From: Coprinellus micaceus
Taxonomy: Eukaryota; Basidiomycota; Agaricomycetes; Agaricales; Psathyrellaceae
Reading direction: 5' to 3'
DNA length: 64,000 nucleotides
NCBI GenBank assembly: GCA_951394405.1
Contig: OX596340.1
Coordinates: 496,001-560,000 of the forward strand
The notes beneath the pieces are model-generated. The model made no database searches. It was given only the letters and a program-made list of their open reading frames with translations, and had not been told where the DNA came from. Position numbers and translations under genes: made by a program. Position 1 is the first letter of the stretch. Each line of letters starts with the position of its first letter. Below, in pieces: positions 46,901-55,752 of this stretch.

Positions 46901-47574
46901 GCCTGATGGGGCGTTCAGGGCGACGTTCGAGGATAAGATTCTCCTGAGCGGTACGTTATTTTACCAATTCTCTTCGACAATATATGTACTCATTCGGGTT
47001 CACAGACATCGTCTTCCTACGAGCCTGGTACTCTGTCCAACCCCGCAAATTCTATAACCCCGTTACCTCCCTCCTCCTCTCCAACAAAGCCGACTGGACG
47101 GGCATGCGTCTAACCGGCCAAGTCCGCCGGGAGGACGGTATTAAGACTCCCCTCAACGTCAACTCGACCTACAAAAAGATCGAACGTGCGCCCCGAAAGT
47201 TCAACCCCCTCATTGTCCCCAAGAAACTCCAGGCCACCCTTCCCTACGCCTCCAAACCTAAACTCACCGCCCCCCAACGCGCGCCTACGTACCTGCAGAA
47301 ACGTGCTGTGGTCATGGAGCCCGAGGAGAAGAAGGCCGTGGCACTCTTGCAGCAGATCCGCGCTCTGAGGAAGGAGCAAGTTGTGAAGAGGAAGGAGAAG
47401 AAGGGTGAGAAGAGGGAGGAGAAGAGGAGGAAGGAGAGAAGGGTCGAGGAGAGGAAGGAGGAGAAGGCGAAGGAGAGGAAGAAGGAGGTTATGAGGATTG
47501 TGGGGCAGAAGAGTAGGAGGGAGGAGGAGTTAGCGGAGGGGGGTGGGAGGAGTAGGAAGCGGACTAAGTCGTAG
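43983..47574 (+). CDS. BMS1: ribosome biogenesis GTPase BMS1
   Basis: Four exons: 43983-44090, 44149-45133, 45184-46950, 47006-47574, giving 1142 residues (yeast Bms1 is about 1180). BMS1 is a nucleolar GTPase of the small-subunit processome. It binds Rcl1 and is needed for 18S rRNA maturation. The P-loop is GPPGVGKTTLLKS (about residue 90), switch-like FIECNTDLNSMIDV follows, and the NKxD equivalent region reads GILTHLDLIKK. AARP2CN-like and RIBIOP_C-type regions follow, separated by a long Asp/Glu-rich acidic segment (about residues 390-640). FYNPVTSLL and the lysine/arginine-rich C-terminus (EERKEEKAKERKK, RSRKRTKS) are typical. Highly conserved single-copy gene and a good anchor for synteny. 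Confidence 0.97.
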
Positions 47575-48383
47575 CTTTGATGCGGGTGCCTTCGTGATGC
47601 TCCTCCCTCTCTTCTTCTTCCTAGTTCCCTTCTGATTTTTGCTTTTATGCCCCCTGTTTTTGCATAGCACACTTATGTCATCTCGTATAGGTCATAGTCA
47701 TTGTCCATACAAATCATATCCATTATCGTGGCAACACCTGACGTCCGTATGCGTGTTGAGGGTGAAATTTTGAAGCTATCCTAGTACGTAGCATGTTTCT
47801 CGATAGTCGGGCGAATGCCACTGGCATCCAAGACCACAATAGAGTCCCCACTCCGACGCTTTTGACCAATCCCGTGGCCCCTGGGTATCGAGGAGACCCA
47901 TTATAGCCAAAACCATCCCAACTCCAACTCTGCATCTCCTACCCGAAGACTGCAAAAGAAGGGCTACCGTTGCTGGCTCTTCTAAGCTCCAACGAAAGGC
48001 ACGTACCACCCATTCTAACTGGAGGAAGCGACACAGGAGAGGGTCAGCAAGGGTCTGGACCCCCGCGAAAACTGCCCTGCGGGCTATTTTCAGGCTCCAG
48101 GAGTGGGGTCTTGCACGGCGTATTATGGCGTTGGCGGTCGCGAAAAATATGTCCACGGTTTCCTGGAAAGCTCCTAATGTCCCTTGGTGCCTCAAGTCGT
48201 CAAAAAAATCTCCTGAACGTGGCATCACTCAATCGGGGTACCGAGCATGCCACCTCTGGAGCAGTTTGACCGTGTCGATTGCGGACAGAAAGGTTTAGAG
48301 GGCATGAGGTGAGGAGAGCTCGCGCGCTCAAGCGTCGCCGTCGCAGTGTTGGGAGGTCACCTGAGCACCATGGCCATGGCTGC
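47575..48383. other. decayed 3' continuation of NLR-2
   Basis: Left of the inserted element, the minus strand keeps a reading frame (48383 to 48200) that is in phase with NLR-2 once the element is ignored (NRHGQTAPEVACS, ankyrin-like). It then meets TGA after a run of seven A/T. In the next frame an open stretch continues to 47776. BMS1 and NLR-2 therefore converge here. Confidence 0.6.
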
Positions 48384-48389
48384 GTTTGG
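48384..48389. repeat. target-site duplication, left copy (GTTTGG)
   Basis: GTTTGG immediately before the element. The same six bases follow its other end at 48787-48792. Confidence 0.7.
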
Positions 48390-48786
48390 GAGGACCCCCG
48401 AATATCCCTATAAGGGTTAGATACCTGTCCACCACTCAAAGGGCGCCGAAGGCGCCCGAGCTCGGATACCTTTTGGGTGGTGTCCACCCCTCACCAAACT
48501 GTTCCGAGGGGCGACCTTGGATATTTGTCCACCCCTCGGGCATCGGTCTGGCCCCCCCTCGGTCCGCTGTGGGAAAAAATTCCGAATTTCCTTCCCATTT
48601 TGGCCATTTTTCGGCTCCCCCGGAGGTTAGATATGTTTGTCCACCACCAGAAGCCGGATTTTTGGCTAGGTTGGATACGCCATCCACCACCGGAGGGCCG
48701 GAAATTTTGGATTTTTTGTCCACCCCTGAAACCCCCAAAAGGGGCTCCCCAATATCCAACCTCTATCGGGATATTCGGGGGTCCTC
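48390..48786. mobile_element. 397-bp MITE-like element with terminal inverted repeats
   Basis: Both ends begin GAGGACCCCCGAATATCCC (read inward). The first 19 bases are identical, and about 30 of the first 34 match (GGTT-R-GATA continues the repeat). It is flanked by a 6-bp direct repeat, GTTTGG. There is no coding capacity. Internally there are about six degenerate modules of GATA-like sequence followed by TGTCCACC or ATCCACC (near 48426, 48481, 48525, 48637, 48680, 48716). It sits inside the ankyrin region of NLR-2 and supplies the stop codon at 48666. Short length, inverted ends and target duplication fit a non-autonomous DNA transposon; the superfamily is not clear from a 6-bp duplication. 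Confidence 0.8.
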
Positions 48787-51700
48787 GTTTGGGGCGCGTC
48801 GGGACCCGACGCAAGCAACACACCGTCAACCAGCCGCATCAACACTGTGTAGCCCTCGATGTCTCGCTGGTTCACGTACTGGGGGTCGATGGCTGGCTGA
48901 GAGAGGATAAAGTTGGTAACAGATGGGTCGCAGCCGTTTATTGCGGCAAACATCAACACAGTTGTGCCACTATGGCTGCTCTGGTTGACTATTGTTGGAT
49001 CGCAGCTGAGGAACAAGTTCATTAAGCGGGTCCGGGTTTCCCAATCGTTGTGATCGGCCATATTCCAAGGACGCGCAGCTATAGATAGGAAGGGGGTCAT
49101 TCCGTTCCCATCAGTAGCCCAAAGGTCTGCCCCATGTTCCAGCAGTAGTCGAGCAATGAGTTCCGAATGCCCTGGCCATGGTCTATCCCCCACAGTGTAG
49201 AAAAGGGCTGTCTTTCCTTGAAAGTCTCTTTGCTGCACCAACTTTTGACAGGGTTCAGCATCCCTGTCAAGCAGGGCATGCACTACTCTTTCATCCCCTG
49301 CAGCACACGCCTTCATCAGAACTGTGCTCCCGACGCCATCGTTCCTGCGAGCATATACATCCAGATCCGGGAATTCCGAGGAGAGTAGCAACTTGGCAAT
49401 ATCCGCCATGGAATTGTGGCTGCATGCGTAATAGAGAGCACTCCCTCCGTCGTTGTCGCGGATGTCGACTCGGACTTCTTTTCGCGACAGGAGGGCGAGG
49501 GCTGTTTCATCGTCTCCGAATCCGTCCATTGTCCACAAAGCGCCGATCAGAGGAGTTCTGCCATCGATGTCCTGGGCGTTCACATCGAAATTGGGAAGCA
49601 ATCGTTCGAGCTCCTCCTCAGAATGAGCGTCGACCAAGTCGAATATTTTCTTAACGAAGGTGGTTTGGTGAGCATCGACTGCCAGGTGGAGGAACGTCTT
49701 TCCTTGTATGGTGCGAAGGTCGACCCCATTGTATCTTGATATGAGGGAATAGAAAGCGTCGAAGTGGCCCCTTTGCGCAGCGAAATGGAAAGGGGTGTAC
49801 AGTTCTGCACATCTAGTGGGGTGGCATGGCAAGGAGCCTCGATTAATAGCATCGAGGAGGCCATTCATAGCCGCAAGATGTAGCCCATTTGCGAACTGCA
49901 TAACTGAGGAGTAGTTGAAGAAAAAGGGGTATAAGCCCCATCTTGAGAGGAATCCATGTATGCGTTCTGGTAAATCACCAGATAGTAAGGCATAACGACC
50001 CCAGTTGCAAATAGAGACCTCAAGGAAGGGGTGCGAATTGAGATAGAGCTGCACATCCATGCGCCTCTCGCCTTGCAGGGACTGCAGCTGTTCCATCTTG
50101 GCTTCAAGATAGGTGACGCAAGTTTCAGCGAGAAAGGCGTGGCGGTTGGCTGGAATTGTGCGAAATTGGGCACTTTGCAGGTATTCTTTGGCGGTGTAAT
50201 CTATAAAGGGCCTGAGAACCTGCTTCATGTAAGAGAAGGCATGCTTACGAATGAAACGAAATTCCTGTTTGTCTTTCTGTTCGACGTACGAATATGTATT
50301 GGCCACCGACACTAAGCCTCCGCATGCGGAAAGAATCAACGAGACTGGGATAATATCGCCAGCATCGAAAGCGCGCTTCTCCAGGGACACTGCGAGGGCA
50401 TACTGCATATCTGTAACAGAGAGTCGACGAAGCCAATCCCGGTCTGCTGCATCCAGGAGCCACGTGAATACACGGTGCGCGATATATGCATCCTCTTCCG
50501 ACTGGGAGTTGATCCTGTCCACGGTAACTCGGTACATTTCATCGATTCCGCAAGGCAAGTTGTCGAGAAGTGTAAAAATGCTGTTCACGCTGTTCGCGCT
50601 GCGTAGTATCGATTCCATCTGGAGCCTTGCGACGAGGAACCTGTCGTTGACCAGGGCCACAGTTAACGCCCTAGTCGAGCCAAGCAAGAGATATGGGGAC
50701 ACTCACATCCCTTCGGCTCCCTTTTTAATGGCATCGCAAAGACCTTCGGCAAGGCCCGGTTTGTCGCTGAGGATAGCCTGCAAGCGTGAACTCTGGTTGA
50801 TTTGATCGAGGACGTATAGTCTAATGTCTTCTGTTCGAGCTTGAACGGAGACGAATGTTGCTTTTGGGGTATGATGTATGAAGAGATCCAGTGGGCGAGA
50901 GAGAATCAAGACGTTCGCTTCAGAGCTTGCAAGTGCGCCAAGGAGCTTGTCTTTAACATCGTCGCTGGCCTCGTCCAAACCGTCAATGATAATGAACAAC
51001 CTCATGAGAGCCTTGCTGATGGATCGAAGAACGTCGGCCATTTCGGAATCCCTGAGTTCGTCCGCAGCGACACGGCTGTAAATTGTCTGCAGATGAGAGT
51101 ATGCAAGGTCGTTTCCCATGACCAGTTGCCCCACAATAGAAGCGAGGATATCATGGAATGTGTGTCTCTCGCTGTACCGTATGAAGGCGAAGGCAACGGC
51201 AATTTGGGGGGATGCTTGGGGTAATCTCTCGAAATGTTCTACTGAAAGTGCCCTTTGGATCAATTTAGTTCACCTTGTAGGCGAGGAGTGTGTGGAGTCC
51301 CGGAACTTACGCCAGAACAGTTTTCCCCGAGCCAGCTTGTCATGCGGGCGGTCGTTAGTGGGTACAGCAGCCAATCAAACGAAGGGAACTCACGCATGCC
51401 AGTCACCCAAAGTATTTGTCGCTTCTCCTCAACGAACGGCTGGAACTCTGGCAGTTGGAGGAACCACAACCCAGTAAGTGCCATTCGCTGCTTCAACGCA
51501 ACCCGGTAGACCGCCCTGAAGTTGGTGCCACCGAGCCATGTCAGGACATTGGCTCGCTCGATCGAAACTGCCGAGGGCGTCGTTGGTTCGAACATAAATC
51601 AGTAATGGTGCTCGACTCACTGTACATGTGCGTATCCGAGTCTGAGCGTACCCCGTCCCACTGGCAGTGTGCAGTTCCCGTCGGGAGATGGTTCGCGATG

Positions 51701-51944
51701 GTGACGTTGTGAACATGCAAATCCCTTCCGACTGTAGTAGCAGATATCGACCCAACGGAGACGCCTTGTGCACCCGCCATGAGTTGAGGGGTAGGGGTTC
51801 GTTCTATTCCAGGGGTAGTATCGTGAAGTAGAATGTGAGTTTGTGTTCTTCGACTCTGTGCAAGTGTACAGCAGCCGTACCTTGATTGTCCTGCCCTGTT
51901 CCATCGCGGTTAGGCGGGTGAGCGGTGCTGGGCGAAGGGTCCAT
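48666..51944 (-). CDS. NLR-2: NACHT-ankyrin STAND protein truncated by a MITE
   Basis: Exons (minus) 51944-51881, 51803-51621, 51567-51394, 51335-51311, 51252-50707, 50640-50249, 50200-48666, giving 972 residues. The last roughly 40 residues are encoded by the inserted element. The N-terminus has the motif MAGAQGVSVGS..ATTVGRD. The P-loop PGSGKTVLA is in the 25-nt exon 51335-51311. Walker B is IIDGLDEASD, and LILSRPLDLFIHHTP follows. After the winged-helix-like part come ankyrin repeats (YTPFHFAAQRGH, GRTPLIGALWT, GSALYYACSHNS, GKTALFYTVGDR, GTTVLMFAAINGC). The 48-nt intron 50201-50248 is a multiple of three without stops. The gene may still make a shortened protein. Its ancestral 3' end lay left of the element. 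Confidence 0.87.
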
Positions 51945-52956
51945 ATATGTTCGAGTTCGGGAAAGGAAGGGGATCCCGTCCTCAATTAACAGCATTTGGG
52001 TAGACGCCCACGGCAATCGGAGGTCTTCTGACCGTGGTAGTAATTTAAGCGCTCGATTCGGAAATCTCATTTTCCGCTTTCCGTTCGCTGTTCCCCACTC
52101 TCTCCTCCGTCCATGGCTACTTGGAACGAAAGGGCCCAACGCTAGAGTGATGCAGGAAGCTCTCTACAGGAGTTCCTCTCTCGAGTGTAAGGAAGGGGCA
52201 ATTACGAGCTATCGCCAAGAAGGGGGATATACTCCATAGGAGTGGCCGTGTCAATGATTCGTTCGATGTTCGTTCGATGATGCCTGCTTCTTCTTCAGGG
52301 TCTTGGCTTATAGCGTACGCAGACCCAACGGCGTAAGAGGAAGATGCTCCGGTCCACGTCCAATGCATTGGGCGATGAGCCACGAAGTCCCCAAGAAGTT
52401 CCCCTTGCTCCTGTCGCCACGGACACGAATTTTGGGGGGAGGGGGGATGGAGCAAAGGAACAGCCCCAGGCCCACGCCGAGGTGAACATTACCGCGAGAC
52501 AGCTGTAAATAATGCGGATTGTTGAACGTTGAGCGATGGCGCTCGTCATAGATGGGCAGACGCGATGTTGACTCAAGGAAGGAAAGTTCCTTCGTCTATT
52601 GCGTCGTGAAACGGCTTTGATCATGCTCACATTCCTGCCCCACTATCACGCTTGTCGACTCCGTCGGCCTGCAACCCGCGTTGAAAACCGTGGGTTGCGT
52701 CACATTGCACCCAATGGCGGGTCACGCACGAGCGCGTCAAGGGGAGAAAAATGAACGAAGGAAACGAGCAAAGTGCTAAGATGTGCGCTAAGATGTGCGC
52801 ATCTGCACCCCATGCTAAGAATCCGTAATCCTCACCTTTTCTGTTGGAGGGCTCTCTTCATCGTGACGAGCCACGACGATCGCGACCTTTAGGCGCCGGC
52901 GTGACACGTGTCCCTCCTCCCCAAAGCTGGTGCTACAGCTGGATAGGGCAAAACGA
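51945..52956. other. intergenic, NLR-2 promoter, hairpin
   Basis: About 1 kb. A 10-bp imperfect stem (GCAACCCGCG / CGTGGGTTGC, 52671-52698, loop of 8) and a short tandem GCTAAGATGTGC pair near 52775-52800 are visible. No gene supported. Confidence 0.4.
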
Positions 52957-53041
52957 AACCGTTGATGGGACTCGAACCCACAACCTTTGCCTAACGAAAC
53001 GCACGTAGGAAAGCAACGCACTACCATTGTGCTACAACGGC
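52957..53041 (-). tRNA. tRNA-Arg (CCT anticodon) with 13-nt intron
   Basis: Read on the minus strand: acceptor GCCGTTG, TA, D-arm GCAC-AATGGTA-GTGC, anticodon stem TTGCT/GGCAA, loop TTCCTA then A. The T-arm is GTGGG-TTCGAGT-CCCAT and the 3' acceptor CAACGGT. The anticodon CCT follows T33, giving arginine (codon AGG). Thirteen bases (CGTGCGTTTCGTT, 53005-52993) interrupt the loop one base 3' of the anticodon, the canonical place for nuclear tRNA introns. Box B (GGTTCGAGTCC) is perfect. The G1-U72 pair is unusual. Confidence 0.88.
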
Positions 53042-53665
53042 TTGTGTGTATGTCCAGACGGAAGGTACGATCGGGAGAGACGAAATTTAGGCGCCCAATG
53101 TTGAACGGCGAGGAGGGCCCCCTTGAAGGCTCCGATGCACTAAATCCTTTCTCTCACGGCCTATTAGACGCCAGGACTGGGTAGGGTCCCTCCCCCAGAG
53201 GCCCTGGAGAGGCGTCTGAAATTAAGCGCCCAATGAAAGGCGCGCATGACCTTCGTCTGATCGATCTTGATTTGTTTTCCCACGGACTTCGCGCGGTTAC
53301 TTTGGTCCTCCGCTGCTTGACCTCGGCAGGCAGCACTTGGGATGGGTGAAGTGTTTGCTTTTCGGAGATGCGACCATATGTTAATAGAGAACATGCCCCA
53401 GGAGGGTGGGGAACAGCGGGAGGCACATATTCGTGCGTTCTCATACACCACAGGGTTGAATTGGAAGGCCTATCTATTCAACTAGAAAGGCCTCCGGAAA
53501 GAGAAACGAAGCTACATAGGTCCCATCCGGTATCGTCGATTTTATGCCTAGACACTTTCCAGGCGGTCTGCTAACTCTGATATCAAGCCCTCCAGCGTAA
53601 CGTAGCACTGAACATTTGATTCCTATGGTACGCTCTTGATTAACTTCCAAAGGCCCCAATACCCT
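53042..53665. other. intergenic
   Basis: About 620 bases. Contains two copies of a (A/G)GCGCCCAATG motif (near 53091 and 53225). No gene seen. Confidence 0.4.
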
Positions 53666-54177
53666 TCAATAATCTTCCTCCCCAGGTTCAGCCTCCCTCT
53701 CATGCCACCCCCACCCCGCATCCCGCAACTCGTGCCTAAGATCTCCCCCACTCAAACTCTGATCAATCAACCCCGTCCGATTCCCATCTTTCTCCTCCGT
53801 CCCCTCATCGACCTTACTCGGAAGCTCCTTCTCCCTCGATACCCCCTCGCGCCCAACTTCAGTTGTCGCAGGGTCGGTAGAAGTGGAAGTGTAAGCGCCC
53901 ATGGCGCTGGCAGACGCGGGGTTGGTGTTATCGAACCCCCGTTGGCCGCGCTGCGACCAGACGTTCGCGGCGGTGCCGTACCCCCCGGAAGAGGTGGAGT
54001 CGTACTCGCCGGGCATGTTGCCTTGGGCTGTTGGGGTGAGGGGGAGAGGTAAGAGTGTGTCTCAGAGGGATAGGAGAAGGTGGGGTGATATACTGGATCT
54101 GGGTCTGGGACAGGGAGAGGGGGGAGGAGAGACAGCTGCGTACCTCGATTACTATCTCTGTGGATGTTTGAAGACAT
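53666..54177 (-). CDS. small hydrophilic protein of unknown function
   Basis: Exons 54177-54144 and 54027-53666 give 131 residues. It starts MSSNIHRDSNR, the intron has a GTACGC donor and an AACAG acceptor, and the second exon begins QGNMPGEYDSTSSGGYGT. The composition is Gly/Ser/Thr/Asp/Glu-rich with no predicted membrane segment, signal peptide or known domain, so it is probably disordered. Support for being real comes from a clean splice join, start context (AACATG) and protein-like composition. I do not assign a function. Opposite-strand frames here are shadows. Confidence 0.55.
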
Positions 54178-54994
54178 GTTGCGTTTCGTGGTGCGTCGAG
54201 ACAATGGGTGGGTGTGGGGTTGTGAACTGGACGCCCCCAATACCGGCGCCCCAGTGTATATAACCTCTCTCATATATGACGTCACAGAGGAACGAACGAT
54301 GAAACTGTGGAGAAAGGACGTATCGGGAAGGGACCCACCGGGACCTACTCCAGCGGCGCCTCGCGCGCGGAGTATGACCATCGGCCCCACACCACGTTCC
54401 AGTCAAGGGAGTACTAGTGTGGGGGTGGCTGAATTGACTGGGATCGGCGTGCATGGAGCAGGTAACAGCAGGTAACCGAGCGCCCAGGTGGAAGACGTGG
54501 TCAGGTGGTACCTCCACAGGCACGTTTCCCAGCCCGGCGGTCTCACGATTTTCGACAAAGCAAAGAGAGAGGTAAAATTAGACAAACCAGGGCATCTAAA
54601 GTACGAGTCCATCTACCGAGGGGACCGTCAAGCTTTCAAGGCAATAAATATGCAAAGAAGACTCAAAATAAAACCAACCACCCAACTGCCCTCTTAAACC
54701 ATGGGAAGCATCCCAAGCAAAGCAAATCAGGCGCATCCGTTCCGGTCATCTAACAGGAAACGATAACGTATCGGTACAGAGTAAAGAGGAGCTTAACACA
54801 CCGTAGGGATACACATATGAAATCGATGAATCACGAAGAAGCAAACATATTCCGGCTGAGCATGGAAGGATAACCGGGTACCGTAGTAGTCGACATCGAG
54901 CGGCAAAAGGACGCCGACGTCGACCCAATGAAACGAACCAGGCCTTGGGTCCACCACCACCAAAAAAAAAAGAGAAATGAGCCAGACGCACAGA

Positions 54995-55018
<24 letters not shown>
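54995..55018. repeat. (GA)n microsatellite
   Basis: About twelve GA units in a purine-rich intergenic stretch. Confidence 0.9.
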
Positions 55019-55025
<7 letters not shown>

Positions 55026-55498
55026 CCCGCGCAAAACGATAATTACTATAAGCTGATTTGATAAGTAAGTAAGTAGTAAACAACATCGGGGGTGGGTAAG
55101 TCACGCTGGTGGTCCTCCCTCCTCTCCTGAGGAGGTTTCAAGAAAGATGAAAAGGGAAAATTGTCAATCAAGCAAGGCAAAAACCGATGAGAAAAGGGCA
55201 AAGGCAAAGGAAAAACCGCAGAGAGAAGAGAAGGGGGGAAGGAGGTATATGAAGCAATAAATAGGTGTTGTTTGTGTCTTTGGGTGGATGTAGTGTGACA
55301 GCGGCGTAAGGATCCAACGGCAGTGAGTAGGTAAGTAGACGGCGAGGGTGGTGAGTAGGTGGCGAGTAGGAAGGGGTGAGTAGAGCAGTCCACGGGTTCG
55401 GAAGAAGGACGAAGAGGAAGGTAGTAAGGGTAGAGGGGTAAGTAGGCTAAGGACGTGAGTGATCATACCACAAACGGGCAGTGTCATCAACGAAACAC

Positions 55499-55516
55499 AG
55501 AGAGAGAGAGAGAGAG
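55499..55516. repeat. (GA)n microsatellite, second
   Basis: About nine GA units, roughly 500 bases from the first run. Confidence 0.85.
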
Positions 55517-55752
55517 TGGCACACAAAAAGGGTTCTAACCGAAGCAGTGAGAAGCACGAATAATGAGGAAAGTGTAGATGGAAGAAAAAGGAGGGGGGGA
55601 GTAAGAAGTATAACGAAGATCGGAATCAACCCAACCCACCACAATCCCGTTCTCAAAACGGGTATTTCGGCCAACCAAGCAGACGAACATACACCCCTCC
55701 CCTCCTCCAATCGACAGACGGAGAGCGAAAACACAGAAACGTATCCCGCCCT

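Larger units (their letters stand above)
54178..55752. other. intergenic with GA microsatellites
   Basis: About 1.6 kb. (GA)n runs lie at about 54995-55018 and 55499-55516, plus purine-rich and A-rich tracts. It includes the 3' region of the membrane-protein gene. Open frames here are low-complexity translations of these tracts. Confidence 0.5.
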
